DNA from: an uncultured Prevotella sp.
GTDB taxonomy: Bacteria > Bacteroidota > Bacteroidia > Bacteroidales > Bacteroidaceae
Direction of reading: 5' to 3'
NCBI GenBank assembly: GCA_934272845.1
Contig: CAKQSF010000001.1
Span: 62,001-126,000, forward strand
DNA: 64,000 nucleotides
In this document: one piece after another, positions 1 through 8,704 of the stretch
Layout of the letters: the number at the start of each line of letters is the position of its first letter
Position numbering within the stretch: position 1 is the first letter of the stretch
The notes under the pieces: generated by a model
What the model was told of the DNA's origin: nothing
Database searches by the model: none
What the model saw: only the letters and a program-made list of their open reading frames with translations
Made by a program: the position numbers and the translations under genes

Positions 1-147
1 CGCATCAAGGAGGTTCCTGTCATCTTCGTTAACCGTCGTGAGGGAGTGAGCAAGATGAACGGTGGCATCTTCGGTGAGGCTTTCTTCGGCGTCATGAGGC
101 TGCGCCTCGATGGATGGCTCAGAAAGTATCCTAAGCCTAAGTACTAA
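1..147 (+). CDS. C-terminal end of a family 2 glycosyltransferase (polyprenol-phosphate mannosyltransferase type)
   Basis: Only the last 48 codons are inside the window, open from base 1 and ending in TAA at 145-147. The readable peptide contains VPVIFVNRREGVSKM followed by a GGIFGEA segment and a basic C terminus (RKYPKPKY). This is the usual C terminus of dolichol/polyprenol-phosphate mannosyltransferase-like GT2 enzymes, which transfer a sugar from a nucleotide donor to a lipid phosphate on the cytoplasmic face of the membrane. The GT-A catalytic domain lies outside the window, so donor and acceptor cannot be judged. The esterase gene starts 33 bases downstream on the same strand, so the two may be co-transcribed. 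Confidence 0.75.
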   Translation, partial: RIKEVPVIFVNRREGVSKMNGGIFGEAFFGVMRLRLDGWLRKYPKPKY

Positions 148-180
148 CTCCCCTACCCCTACACACTTTATTCCTACCAA

Positions 181-1533
181 ATGAAGACTTTCATTAAGAG
201 AAATTTTCTTATCCTTGCCACTACGGTATCGCTTTGCGTTCCCTGCCAGTTTGTTAATGGGGACTACGCTACCGTGGCTGCTGAGAACTACCCTTACCGC
301 AGCGACTACCTGTGGGTAACTACCCCTAACCATGCCGACTGGCTCTACAAGACTGGCGAAAAGGCTACGGTTGAGGTGCAACTATACAAATATGGTGTAG
401 CGACTGACGCGGAGATCAGTTATGAGATTGCTCCAGACATGCTTGAACCTATCTCTAAGGGCACCGTGAGACTGAAGAATGGCAGGGCTACCGTGAGCAT
501 GGGCACACGTAAGACGCCTGGCTTCCTTGACCTGAAACTGACTACTAATGTTGGGGGCACTAAGACCTCGCACCACGTCAAGGTGGGCTTCAGCCCTTAC
601 GACATACTGCCTTTCACTAAGATGCCGACGGACTTCGGCGACTTCTGGTCTAAGACCATTGAGGATGCACGTAAGACTCCTATTACCGTTACGCGCGAAC
701 TGGCTCCGGAATACTGCACGGACAAGATTGACTGCTGGCTCGTCAAGATTAGGATTGATCGCGGCCACTATATGTATGGCTATCTCACCATGCCTAAGAA
801 TGCCACGAAGGGCAGCCATGCCGTGGTGCTTTGTCCTCCTGGGGCTGGCATTAAGACTATTAAAGAACCGCTACGCCATCGCTACTACGCTGAGGACGGC
901 ATGATAAGGCTTGAGGTGGAGATTCATGGTCTTGACCCTCGTCTGTCTGCCGACACGTTTAAGAGCATCAGTAACGCCTTCAGCAATAGCGAGAATGGTT
1001 ATCTCGTTAACGGCATCGACAGTAAGGAGCGTTACTATATGCGCCATGTCTATGCTGGCATGGTGCGCTGCATTGATTATCTCACTTCCTTGCCTGAGTG
1101 GGACGGGAAGAACATTGCCGTGCAGGGTGGTTCACAGGGCGGTGCCCTTGCCCTCGTTACGGCTGGCCTCGACCCTCGCGTCACTCTCTGCGTGGCTAAC
1201 CACCCTGCCCTTACCGACATGGCGGCGTATAGCGAAAAAGGGCGCACTGGCGGCTATCCGCATCTTAATCGTAACCCTGCGGGAATACTTACGTCTCAGG
1301 TTGTCAACACACTTCAGTACTACGACGTAGTGAACTTCTGTCGTAAGATTACCTGTCCCGTACGCATGACGTGGGGATACAACGATAGCACGTGCCCTCC
1401 TACAACCTCTTTCGCTGCCTGGAACGTGATTACTAGCGAGAAAGCCTCCTTCATCACACCAATAAACGAACACTGGACCTCTGAAACCATGGAGTTACAA
1501 CATAAGGACTGGATAAAAGCGAAGTTGAAGTAA
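181..1533 (+). CDS. Secreted acetylxylan esterase (CE7/AXE1 family)
   Basis: A 450-residue alpha/beta hydrolase with a signal peptide (residues 1-27), an N-terminal beta-sandwich-like region (about 30-140) and an AXE1-type hydrolase domain (about 145-450). The nucleophile elbow GGSQGG places the catalytic Ser at 318; Asp402 (GYNDSTCPP) and His431 (NEHW) complete the triad. CE7 enzymes remove acetyl groups from xylan or xylo-oligosaccharides and also cephalosporin C. Export plus the xylanase and glucuronidase genes elsewhere in the window suggest deacetylation of plant xylan. It follows a glycosyltransferase end by 33 bases and is followed by a strong terminator. The ATG at 181 is the only start that precedes the signal peptide. 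Confidence 0.88.
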   Translation: MKTFIKRNFLILATTVSLCVPCQFVNGDYATVAAENYPYRSDYLWVTTPNHADWLYKTGEKATVEVQLYKYGVATDAEISYEIAPDMLEPISKGTVRLKNGRATVSMGTRKTPGFLDLKLTTNVGGTKTSHHVKVGFSPYDILPFTKMPTDFGDFWSKTIEDARKTPITVTRELAPEYCTDKIDCWLVKIRIDRGHYMYGYLTMPKNATKGSHAVVLCPPGAGIKTIKEPLRHRYYAEDGMIRLEVEIHGLDPRLSADTFKSISNAFSNSENGYLVNGIDSKERYYMRHVYAGMVRCIDYLTSLPEWDGKNIAVQGGSQGGALALVTAGLDPRVTLCVANHPALTDMAAYSEKGRTGGYPHLNRNPAGILTSQVVNTLQYYDVVNFCRKITCPVRMTWGYNDSTCPPTTSFAAWNVITSEKASFITPINEHWTSETMELQHKDWIKAKLK

Positions 1534-1566
1534 TAAAGAAGGCGAGAATTAACAAATTAACAAATT

Positions 1567-1615
1567 AACGCGTTGGCAGAATTAAAACATATTAATTCCG
1601 CCAACGCGTTTTCTT
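1567..1615 (+). terminator. Intrinsic terminator after the esterase
   Basis: Arms of 11 bp (AACGCGTTGGC / GCCAACGCGTT) extended by AATTAA/TTAATT pairing, followed by a T-rich stretch on the + strand, 34 bases after the esterase stop codon. Confidence 0.8.
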
Positions 1616-1665
1616 CGAATATAATCATTCATAGTAGGATATATATATGTTGTAGGTTTGGGTTA

Positions 1666-1892
1666 AGTAATGTTGAAAAAAATAACTTGCGCAGTTTTTA
1701 CCTCAGATTGTTGAGATATTTTTGGAATATGAAGATGGAGAACTCCGTGAAACGCCTTAGCCTAGCGAAGAATGCGAGCATCGTGACTGATGAATAGCCA
1801 CAAAATAGCCAGCAAGATGAACTTAAAAAATATGTAAGCCAACATTACTCTAGTAATAATTGAATTGATTAAGTTATTTTTTTAACATTACT
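1666..1892. repeat. MITE-like element, family D, copy 1
   Basis: The stretch starts with AGTAATGTTG plus seven A and TAACTT, and ends with AAGTTA plus seven T and AACATTACT, so its ends are inverted repeats of 22-23 bp differing by one inserted base. The first 50 bases recur in inverted orientation at 36673-36730. The only open frame (from 1573) crosses the preceding terminator and the repeat end and resembles no protein, so the 470-base gap between the esterase and the next gene is treated as non-coding: terminator, this repeat and a second terminator. Confidence 0.65.
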
Positions 1893-1920
1893 AAATGCTA
1901 TTTGTTCATAGTTAATGAAA

Positions 1921-1960
1921 ACAAGGAAGGCGGCACTCATGAGAGTACCGCCTTCCTTGT
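1921..1960 (-). terminator. Intrinsic terminator of the small gene at 2004-2300
   Basis: A perfect 13-bp stem (ACAAGGAAGGCGG / CCGCCTTCCTTGT) with a 14-base loop; on the minus strand it is followed by TGTTTTCATT. It lies 43 bases past the stop codon of the minus-strand gene. Confidence 0.65.
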
Positions 1961-2003
1961 GAATTTGTAAATTTGTGAATTTCACGCTTTACCGGGGGGG
2001 GGA

Positions 2004-2300
2004 TTACTTCATCCATTCGTCTTCTTCGCGCGGCAGAAATTCTAACAGCAGTTGTTGCGCCTCGGGAGAACGGTCGTTGAGTTTGTACCACCCCTTTGTT
2101 TCGGCTTTTATTACTGCCCCCCTACTCTTTTGACTCTCTGCGCGTAACCACTCTGCAACTATTTCGTATATGTGTTCGCGGTCTTGCGGATCGAATAATG
2201 TGTTGGTGATGTTATAAACATTGAGCGCTATGCGGCGCAGAGGCATGGCTTTAGGGTATGCTTCTGTAAGGATTGTAAGGATATGGGTGGCGCACTGCAT
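2004..2300 (-). CDS. Small hypothetical protein (98 aa)
   Basis: I do not recognise this protein. It is soluble-looking and charged, with no signal peptide or membrane segment; residues about 15-75 look largely helical and the end is acidic (PREEDEWMK). The composition and its own terminator argue that it is a real gene. An insertion sequence sits only 26 bases upstream of its start codon, so its original promoter has probably been displaced. A run of nine G lies just beyond the stop codon. It could be a small DNA-binding or adaptor protein, but nothing in the sequence decides this. Confidence 0.55.
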   Translation of the reverse strand: MQCATHILTILTEAYPKAMPLRRIALNVYNITNTLFDPQDREHIYEIVAEWLRAESQKSRGAVIKAETKGWYKLNDRSPEAQQLLLEFLPREEDEWMK

Positions 2301-2317
2301 TGTGATTTTAAGGTTGG

Positions 2318-2326
2318 GTTATTTGT
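2318..2326. repeat. Target-site duplication, left copy
   Basis: GTTATTTGT, identical to 3962-3970 on the other side of the insertion sequence. Confidence 0.88.
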
Positions 2327-3792
2327 TAGGGTGTCCAGTTCTTTGTACCAATATTAACTCACTTTTTTGAGAGTTTTGGTTCGTTCTGTAACCCTGTTTT
2401 TGGGACAGGTGCTTGGTTGACCAAGTATTAATGTTCTTGAGTTTAACATTTACAATGCGATCTTTGAAATTAACTGTTTTTGTAACGGATTCGTTCGCTA
2501 CTTTTGAATATAACGGTATCGTCAGAACAAAAGATGTCACACCGTACAGTTTGTTCGGCGACTTTTTACTCTTGTAGATGCCAAAAGTAGATTCTATGAT
2601 GTCGGATGATATGTTGATGCTAATGTTACCTGTGAGAAGTGCTTCTTCTCTGTTGAAGTATTCAAGCATCTTGATTCCAACACGTACCTGTCGGGAATGT
2701 GCATTTCCCAAGACACGAGTAATGACATAGAGCCTGCACTTCCTGCTCGTCATTACCGAGAAACCTTCGTTCTTGCAGACAGCCTCGACGTGTCTTACAG
2801 CACAAAGTACAGTCTGCAGTTCCTTCAGCAAAGATTCATAATCCTTTATGAAGGAGTACGCTTCCTGCATTTTTTCCGGTAGCGTGTCATAGCAGTCAAG
2901 CATTTCATTACCCCAGAGCACCCATGAAGACATATTCATGAACCGTGATATGGCTCTCATATTGGGAGGCAGCAAGGATGCCTTGTCAGTCAGATGATAC
3001 TGCAGTTGTTTCTTGCCAAGGAGTACTGTAAACTCCACGAAATAAGATTGTTTCTCATAAACCTTCTTGAGGATTACCCCCCATAGAATGACTGATGTCT
3101 GCATGACGTACATGCCTGAAACCAGTGATGCCTTTGGTCAGATTATGACCATTGTCACTTATGATGTAATCGGGAGCATTTCCTGCAGATTTCTCTGCTT
3201 TCTCAATTCTGCCTTGAACATCATCGCCGTTGAAACTCTTGCTGACCGACATGTCAAGAATCGTGACATCCTCGTGCTTTACAGGACGCCCCTGATGCTC
3301 GGAAGGAATTGCAAGAGTCAGGAGAAGTTTCTGCCCATTTATGGCAATGCTCTCATCCACGACCATCGCTAACTTCTTGTCCTTGCATGGCTAATCATCT
3401 TGATAAACAGAGAGACCAAGCTTTTTCACCCTGTTCTCTACTGTGTTGTAGCACGGGACCTTTCCGAATGTATCACCCAGCAACTCGGCGAAGATATCCA
3501 GCATAGTCACGACTGTTCACAACCCACATGGTGTACGCATGTAGATCAAAACGCAGAGCTGGATGACTATAAGAGGGAATCTATGTCCGGGAACAGGCTC
3601 GAGAGCAATCAACTTTATTCGTCGGTCAATATTATCTTCCGAACGTCTTTTTTTAAAAGTTCCTTTTTGGTCTTATCTTACTTGGCCTTGATCTTGTCTT
3701 TTTGAGATGCAAGCTTCTTATTCTCTTTACGAAGACGTTCCACCTCCTTCTGGAGAGTCTCTTTATCTTGGTTTGAATCTAACTTTTTCATT
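2319..3792 (-). pseudogene. Degenerate DDE-type transposase
   Basis: Reading the minus strand from ATG at 3792 gives a lysine/glutamate-rich coiled-coil start (MKKLDSNQDKETLQKE) that stops after 37 codons at an in-frame TAA. Protein-like sequence continues in other frames: a segment with VPGHRFPLIVIQL, one with VVDESIAINGQKLLL to IISDNGHNL (3055-3366), and, after a frameshift near 3080-3110, a 264-residue stretch ending at 2319. Candidate catalytic residues are Asp in VVDES, Asp in ISDNG and Glu in IIESTFGIYK. Several stops and at least two frameshifts make it non-functional. The final frame runs through the inverted repeat and stops in the target duplication. Confidence 0.82.
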
Positions 3793-3961
3793 GATTTATG
3801 TATCTTAAAATTACATTCAAAGGTACTAAAAAATCAATGAGTTATGCAAATTTTCAAAGAACTATTTCGTTACTTAAGACGTTAAATATCAGAGCGTTTT
3901 ATTAACAACTTAATGGGTAATTTCAGCATCTGTTTTTCGGAACATCTAACTGGACGCCCTA
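2327..3961 (-). mobile_element. Complete insertion sequence (1635 bp) with decayed transposase
   Basis: The boundaries are read directly: the left end is TAGGGTGTCCAGTT (2327-2340) and the right end AACTGGACGCCCTA (3948-3961), a 14-bp terminal inverted repeat with one mismatch. The element is flanked by a perfect 9-bp direct repeat, GTTATTTGT, at 2318-2326 and 3962-3970, which is the target duplication. Inside is one transposase gene on the minus strand that is broken by stops and frameshifts. I cannot assign an IS family; the DDE-like residues and the 9-bp duplication are the diagnostic features. Confidence 0.9.
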
Positions 3962-3970
3962 GTTATTTGT
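3962..3970. repeat. Target-site duplication, right copy
   Basis: GTTATTTGT, identical to 2318-2326. The perfect match suggests that the insertion is not ancient although the transposase is decayed. Confidence 0.88.
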
Positions 3971-3990
3971 ATTTTTGGGGGTACGTGTGA

Positions 3991-4052
3991 TATAAAAAAA
4001 TGAAGAGCATAGTGCTACAGTGTGGTTTACGCTTGCAGCATTGTGCTCTTCA
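3991..4052 (-). terminator. Terminator of the winged-helix gene
   Basis: A stem formed by TGAAGAGCATAGTGCT (4001-4016) and AGCATTGTGCTCTTCA (4037-4052) with two mismatches, followed on the minus strand by TTTTTTTATA. It lies 49 bases past the stop at 4101 and just outside the insertion sequence. Confidence 0.75.
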
Positions 4053-4100
4053 CTTTCTGTTATAGATAGTACCTTTTTTTTCAAAGGCGGTTCTTTCTCT

Positions 4101-4415
4101 TTAGGCGAGAACGATCTTGTTGTCGTCTGTTGAAGCAATCTTGCCTTCCTTGAGCAGCCAACCAAGTCCAAGGTAAACGTCCTCAATGGCAACCTTGGCA
4201 GCCTTTGCTACTTCTGCCGCTGTGAGAGGAGCCTCTGCTGCTGCTAAAATCTGATAAACGTCGCCAGCACGGAAACCTGCGTTCTCTGCGTTTACGTAGA
4301 TTACTGCTGCCTTCTTGGCTGCACGTGTGGTGGTTGACTTTGCTGCTGTTGTCTTTGTCTTCTTCTCTGCTGTAGCCTTTGTTGCAGCAGTCTTCTTTGT
4401 TGTCTTTTCTACCAT
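4101..4415 (-). CDS. Winged-helix protein with histone H1-like basic tail (DUF2582-like)
   Basis: A 104-residue protein in two parts. Residues 1-38 are almost only K, A, T and E, like the tail of a bacterial histone H1-like protein. Residues about 42-104 (VNAENAGFRAGDVYQIL ... YLGLGWLLKEGKI) match the short winged-helix domain known as DUF2582, widespread in Bacteroidetes. The combination suggests a small nucleoid-associated or DNA-binding protein; binding has to be inferred. It is monocistronic: its own TATCTTTG promoter lies 96-103 bases upstream and a terminator follows. Confidence 0.8.
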   Translation of the reverse strand: MVEKTTKKTAATKATAEKKTKTTAAKSTTTRAAKKAAVIYVNAENAGFRAGDVYQILAAAEAPLTAAEVAKAAKVAIEDVYLGLGWLLKEGKIASTDDNKIVLA

Positions 4416-4510
4416 TTTCTTATTTTTTTGTCTTCCTAAGTTTCTCTTTGTCCTTTCCTTGTGTGTTTGCTTTTATGCAAGACTGAGGATATTTTTATCT
4501 ATATGCAATG

Positions 4511-4518
4511 CAAAGATA
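4511..4518 (-). promoter_or_regulatory. -7 box of the winged-helix gene
   Basis: TATCTTTG on the minus strand matches the Bacteroidetes TAnnTTTG consensus; it leaves a 5' leader of roughly 90 bases before the ATG at 4415. Confidence 0.6.
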
Positions 4519-4536
4519 ACTATTTTAAACGTAACG

Positions 4537-4566
4537 AGGGCATCTTTTACGAGGAAAAGATGCCCT
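4537..4566 (-). terminator. Terminator of the aspS operon
   Basis: A perfect 12-bp stem (AGGGCATCTTTT / AAAAGATGCCCT) with a 6-base loop, about 100 bases beyond the aspS stop. The U-tract function is provided by the T-rich arm itself; a T-run also follows on the + strand. Confidence 0.65.
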
Positions 4567-4668
4567 TTTGCTTTTATTATTGACACATATCAACAGTAAA
4601 ATACGTTTTCTTTAACGAAATATGTATTTGTGCTATTATGTGCCTTGTGTGCGTTTACAATGTTTTTT

Positions 4669-6429
4669 TTACTTTTCTTTCTCTACTATGTTTAGTTGTA
4701 GTTCGTCAAGTTGCTTTTGGTCTATGGCAGATGGTGCGTCGAGCATTACGTCGCGACCGCTGTTGTTCTTAGGGAAGGCGATGCAGTCACGTATGCTGTC
4801 GAGTCCTGCCATGATGCTTACGAAGCGGTCGAGGCCGAAGGCGAGTCCTGCATGAGGTGGTGCTCCATACTTGAAGGCGTTGATGAGGAAGCCGAACTGT
4901 GCCATGGCGCGCTCTGGGGTGAAGCCGAGTACTTCGAACATCTTTGCCTGGAGTTTGCCGTCATGAATACGTAATGAGCCTCCGCCTACTTCTACGCCGT
5001 TGCATACGAAGTCGTAAGCCTTGGCACGTACCTTTGCTGGGTCGGTATCGAGCAATGGTATGTCGTCTGGGTTTGGCATGGTGAATGGATGGTGGGTTGA
5101 CATGAGGCGCTGTTCCTCGTCGCTCCATTCGAAGAGTGGGAAGTCTATGATCCACAGGCATTCAAACTTATCCTTGTCCATGAGTCCGAGGCGTTTGCCC
5201 ATCTCGAGACGCAGAGAGCATAGTTGTACGCGGGTCTTGTTGGCGTTGTCGCCTGAGAGGATGAGGATGAGGTCGCCTGCCTTGGCGCCTGCCTTGGCTG
5301 CAACGGCCTGCAGTTGTTCTGGGGTGTAGAACTTGTCGATGCTTGACTTGATGCTGCCGTCTGCGTTCACTTTAATGTAAACAAGCCCTTTGGCGCCTAC
5401 CTGCTGCGACTTTACGAAGTCGGTTAGTTGGTCGAGTTGCTTACGAGTGTATGAAGCGCAGCCTTCTGCCACGATGCCACCTATGTATTCTGCATTGTCA
5501 AACACCTGGAATGTACCGAGTTTCAATACGTCCATTAGTTCTACGAACTCCATGCCGAAGCGGAGGTCAGGCTTGTCTGAACCATATTTTGCCATTGCCT
5601 CGTGCCATGTCATCTGGCGGAGTTTTGCTGGCAGTTCTACGCCACGTATCTCTTTGAAGAGGTGACGTGCCATTTCCTCGAATATCTCTATTACGTCTTC
5701 TTGGTCTACGAATGACATTTCGCAGTCTATCTGTGTAAACTCTGGCTGGCGGTCAGCGCGCAGGTCTTCGTCGCGGAAGCACTTGGCAATCTGGAAATAA
5801 CGGTCAAAGCCTGACACCATGAGCAACTGCTTGAGGGTCTGTGGGCTCTGTGGCAGGGCGTAGAACTGTCCTGGGTTCATGCGTGAAGGTACTACGAAGT
5901 CGCGTGCTCCCTCGGGGGTAGACCCGATGAGGATAGGGGTCTCTACTTCCATGAACTGACGTGAGTCGAGGAAGTTACGTATAAGGATTGTCATACGGTG
6001 GCGCAGTTCGAGGTTCTTCCTTACGCAAGAGCGACGAAGGTCAAGGTAACGATACTTCATGCGGAGTTCGTCACCGCCATCTGTATTGTCTTCTATGGTG
6101 AACGGAGGTGTCTCGCTCTCGCTGATAATATTCAGTTCGGTGACGAATATCTCGATATCGCCTGTAGCGAGTTTATTGTTTTTTGAGTAACGCTCTGCCA
6201 CTTTACCTGTGGCCTGTATTACGTATTCACGACCTAGGCGGCGTGCTTTTTCTTTCAGTTCCTCAGGGGCGTCTTCGTTGAACGCTAACTGGGTAATTCC
6301 ATAACGGTCACGGAGGTCTACAAACGTCAGGGCTCCAAGGTTATGAACGCCCTGTACCCATCCGGCAAGTGTTACCGTCTGGCCTACATTCTCAATGCGG
6401 AGTTCTCCGCAGGTGTTTGTTCTGTACAT
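4669..6429 (-). CDS. aspS: Aspartate--tRNA ligase
   Basis: A 586-residue class II aminoacyl-tRNA synthetase that charges tRNA-Asp (bacterial type) in the cytoplasm. It starts with the N-terminal anticodon-binding OB fold ([31 protein letters not shown]). Motif 2 is visible as [16 protein letters not shown] and motif 3 as [10 protein letters not shown], and a GAD-type insertion lies between about residues 280 and 420. The length is normal for bacterial AspRS (about 590). It is the last gene of a minus-strand run; the PqqD-like gene stops 71 bases upstream and no promoter box was seen between them, so co-transcription is likely. The ATG at 6429 fits the family start. Confidence 0.97.
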   Translation of the reverse strand: MYRTNTCGELRIENVGQTVTLAGWVQGVHNLGALTFVDLRDRYGITQLAFNEDAPEELKEKARRLGREYVIQATGKVAERYSKNNKLATGDIEIFVTELNIISESETPPFTIEDNTDGGDELRMKYRYLDLRRSCVRKNLELRHRMTILIRNFLDSRQFMEVETPILIGSTPEGARDFVVPSRMNPGQFYALPQSPQTLKQLLMVSGFDRYFQIAKCFRDEDLRADRQPEFTQIDCEMSFVDQEDVIEIFEEMARHLFKEIRGVELPAKLRQMTWHEAMAKYGSDKPDLRFGMEFVELMDVLKLGTFQVFDNAEYIGGIVAEGCASYTRKQLDQLTDFVKSQQVGAKGLVYIKVNADGSIKSSIDKFYTPEQLQAVAAKAGAKAGDLILILSGDNANKTRVQLCSLRLEMGKRLGLMDKDKFECLWIIDFPLFEWSDEEQRLMSTHHPFTMPNPDDIPLLDTDPAKVRAKAYDFVCNGVEVGGGSLRIHDGKLQAKMFEVLGFTPERAMAQFGFLINAFKYGAPPHAGLAFGLDRFVSIMAGLDSIRDCIAFPKNNSGRDVMLDAPSAIDQKQLDELQLNIVEKEK

Positions 6430-6500
6430 TTCCTTATTATATATATATTTAAATTCCTTTTCTATGTAATTGTTCTTTGTGCTGGGGGGATGCTGTCGAC

Positions 6501-6770
6501 TTAGCGTACTATCAGTCCCTCTTTTAGCAGTTGGTCTATAAAGGAGTCTACATCTTTGCTTGCTGTTGCTTCGTCTATCTCGTATTCGTCAAGCAATGCT
6601 TTTACTAATTCGGCTGGGGTAAACTCTCCTTTCTCCATCTTTTTCCATAGGAAGAGGGAGGTGTCATTGAGCGAAACAAGTTTTGAGAAGTCTACTGACT
6701 TCTCTCCTGTTGGCACGAGTATGCTCTCTCCGCATACTTCACGTCTTTCTAATCCTTCTATTATATTCAT
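6501..6770 (-). CDS. PqqD-like protein (RiPP recognition element fold)
   Basis: 89 residues with the pattern of the PqqD family: a short beta start ([19 protein letters not shown]), then helical segments ([23 protein letters not shown], read in parts) and a C-terminal winged-helix-like end ([13 protein letters not shown]). PqqD-type domains bind leader peptides and deliver them to modifying enzymes. No radical SAM, cyclase or cyclodehydratase gene is in the window, so the client is unknown. It lies 18 bases after a S24/S26 peptidase gene and two genes after an HprK-like kinase, a grouping also known from lasso-peptide and related loci. Family assignment is good; function is inference. Confidence 0.8.
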   Translation of the reverse strand: MNIIEGLERREVCGESILVPTGEKSVDFSKLVSLNDTSLFLWKKMEKGEFTPAELVKALLDEYEIDEATASKDVDSFIDQLLKEGLIVR

Positions 6771-6788
6771 TTTTTTCTTTCTTTTTAT

Positions 6789-7265
6789 TTACAGACCATG
6801 TATTTTTCTCCATGCATAAAGCAGATAACGCCTTATGGGCTTTAGGAGTAGCCACGTGCGCCAATAGAGTTTATATATGCTGCTATCAACGCTGCTGAGT
6901 GTTGTGCTCCCTTTGCGATAGAATCCTTTTGCTATCGCTATTATGTCGCTACGGTCTATGACTTCTGGCGTCAGGTTGCCGTCGCCGCACATTGTGATTG
7001 TATCTCCCTGGATATTTGTTATTCTGTGCATGGCGTAGATTCCAGTCTGGCTTAAATGGGCTAGCACCACGTCGCCTATGCTTAGTCTTTCTGGCACGGG
7101 AGCGAGCAGGGCCTTGTCGCGATTGTCCTCTAAGTAGGGGCGCATGCTGTAACCGCGCAGCGGCAGTATTACGGTCTTTCCGCTGTTTACGTATTCTCCT
7201 ACTAACGGTAGCATTCTATAGTCAGCAGACGAGACGCTAAAACGTGATATTCCTCCTTTTGTCAT
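6789..7265 (-). CDS. S24/S26 family (signal peptidase I-like) peptidase
   Basis: 158 residues. The signal-peptidase signature GYSMRPYL gives the nucleophile Ser40; instead of the usual Lys, the next conserved block reads YAMHRI, giving His80, followed by CGDGN at 93-97. This Ser-His arrangement is that of the SipW/ER-type branch rather than of LepB. No clear transmembrane segment precedes the active site; the C terminus (about 128-158) is aromatic and basic and may lie on the membrane. The gene lies 55 bases after the HprK-like kinase gene and 18 bases before the PqqD-like gene, so it may cleave a peptide handled by them. That role is inferred. Confidence 0.78.
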   Translation of the reverse strand: MTKGGISRFSVSSADYRMLPLVGEYVNSGKTVILPLRGYSMRPYLEDNRDKALLAPVPERLSIGDVVLAHLSQTGIYAMHRITNIQGDTITMCGDGNLTPEVIDRSDIIAIAKGFYRKGSTTLSSVDSSIYKLYWRTWLLLKPIRRYLLYAWRKIHGL

Positions 7266-7320
7266 TCTTTTAGGTTAATGTCTTTTTCTCTATCTACGGT
7301 TACTGTGTTTCTTGTTCTGA

Positions 7321-8211
7321 CTATTCTGCTTCTCCTTCTAAATAACGACGACATGTCTCTGCTGATGCTGCATCGGGCAGACAATGCAGAGTTGCCATTG
7401 TTATGGAGCCTACGACTTTTGAGACTGCGTCGCAGAGTCTTCCGTAGACTTTTTCGTCTGTTCTGATTGCGGAGCACGCTGTTAATAGTGTGCCGAAAGC
7501 GTCGAGCGTGAGCAGTGGTGTCACGTGGTTCACGGTGTCACGCTCAATCTTTATTATTGCGCCAAGGGGCACCGTGATGTTACGGTAACAGGCAGTCTTG
7601 CCACTCCATGGTGAACCATAGAGCACGCTCTTACCGTCAATGAAGCGTACTATGGGGTTATCATCATTGATGAGGTCGCAGCCTTCGATGTTGTTAAGCC
7701 AGTTAAATACTTGGGTACTCTTACCTGTGCCACTGGCTGCGGTAAAGGCGTATGCCCTACCCTTGTGTCTTACTACTGAGGCGTGTATAAGAAGCGTGTC
7801 ATACTGTGCTCCACGAAAGGCATAAACAAGCATCATGACGCCATTTAAGGCAAAGCGTTTTGTACCGAGGTCTCCACGTATAGCACAACGGCAATGGCTG
7901 AAATCGTTGGTTGTCTGTAGCAGGGCGCATGGGGTTCCGCTTATGTTACATATAGTAAACTGATAAGCCCCTTCTGCTGTGCGCTCTACTCTTATCATGC
8001 CGTTGCCTGTATCTGCATCGGTTATGTGTCGCAACTGCTCCTGTGGTACTGGCTTCAGGCTGCGCTGTAGCGACAGGTTAAGGAATGGGACTGCTCCTTG
8101 TTTTTCGTCCTTTGTCTCAAACGGTTTGAACGATGGCAAGAGTTTCTCTAATGTCTCATCGCCACGCTCTGCCGCTATCTTTACGTAGTGCCCGCCTATA
8201 CGGTAGTTCAT
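7321..8211 (-). CDS. HPr kinase-like (HprK/PEPCK-fold) protein
   Basis: 296 residues. The Walker A motif ASGTGKST is at residues 159-166, preceded by LLIHASVVRHKG, and an acidic NDDN motif follows at 182-185, then GSPWSGK near residue 199. This matches the PqqD-linked HprK-like kinases, which are shorter and differ from true HPr kinase. Such proteins occur in lasso-peptide and related peptide clusters and can phosphorylate a precursor; others have no known role. Residues 1-130 form a conserved but unassigned N-terminal domain. It sits third in the sigma-factor cluster; the start ATG at 8211 is 28 bases from the preceding stop. Confidence 0.78.
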   Translation of the reverse strand: MNYRIGGHYVKIAAERGDETLEKLLPSFKPFETKDEKQGAVPFLNLSLQRSLKPVPQEQLRHITDADTGNGMIRVERTAEGAYQFTICNISGTPCALLQTTNDFSHCRCAIRGDLGTKRFALNGVMMLVYAFRGAQYDTLLIHASVVRHKGRAYAFTAASGTGKSTQVFNWLNNIEGCDLINDDNPIVRFIDGKSVLYGSPWSGKTACYRNITVPLGAIIKIERDTVNHVTPLLTLDAFGTLLTACSAIRTDEKVYGRLCDAVSKVVGSITMATLHCLPDAASAETCRRYLEGEAE

Positions 8212-8239
8212 TTGTTACGGTTCGTTTACTGTTGCTGAC

Positions 8240-8704
8240 TTATTCCTCTATGGGCACAAAGCGAAATTCTCCCTGCCCTATACTCTTTACAAGATACCCT
8301 TGCTTACGGAGTTTTGCCATGTGCTTGGTGTATTTCTTGTCGAGTGCTTTGACTGATGTGGCAAAGGAGACGCTGCACACGCGGTTCTTCTCGCCTTTCT
8401 GTGACATGTACTTTGTTAATTGTGCAGCATAGTCAGGACGGTTTTCAAGGAACTTTGTCTTCTTTTGCAGCAGTACATTGTTAAGTACGAGTTCGTCTGT
8501 AACATATACTACGGAGTCTTGCATTGACATTGCTACACCATATATATATACGTTTTGTTTTGTGTAAGCCTTATCGACCTTCTGTTTCTTTTGTGTAGTA
8601 TTCTCCGTTGTCATCTCTCCTTGCGGTTTCTTCGGACCGTCAGGAGTTTGTGCGTACACAGCGGTAGCGGCAAAGAGTGCCAGTAAAAGTATTGCTTTCT
8701 TCAT
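8240..8704 (-). CDS. Small exported hypothetical protein
   Basis: 154 residues with a clear signal peptide (MKKAILLLALFAATAVYAQ). After a short KKPQGEMTTENT linker the mature part is basic, with YLVKSIGQGEFRFVPIEE at the end. I do not recognise a named family; similar short periplasmic proteins are common in Prevotella. Its ATG overlaps the TGA of the sigma-factor gene (ATGA), so translation is probably coupled. Because it is the only exported member of the cluster it is a candidate output or sensor of the sigma factor. Confidence 0.7.
   Translation of the reverse strand: MKKAILLLALFAATAVYAQTPDGPKKPQGEMTTENTTQKKQKVDKAYTKQNVYIYGVAMSMQDSVVYVTDELVLNNVLLQKKTKFLENRPDYAAQLTKYMSQKGEKNRVCSVSFATSVKALDKKYTKHMAKLRKQGYLVKSIGQGEFRFVPIEE

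Noticed and set aside
382..819. Frame opposite to the esterase gene
   Set aside because: Shadow of the esterase, which has signal peptide and catalytic triad; the same holds for other long antisense frames, for example inside sprA and mscS.
1573..1797. 74-residue frame after the esterase
   Set aside because: It starts within the terminator, crosses the end of a repeat and has no protein-like pattern or RBS.
3309..3705. Two + strand frames within the insertion sequence
   Set aside because: They are opposite to the decayed transposase and have no family features.
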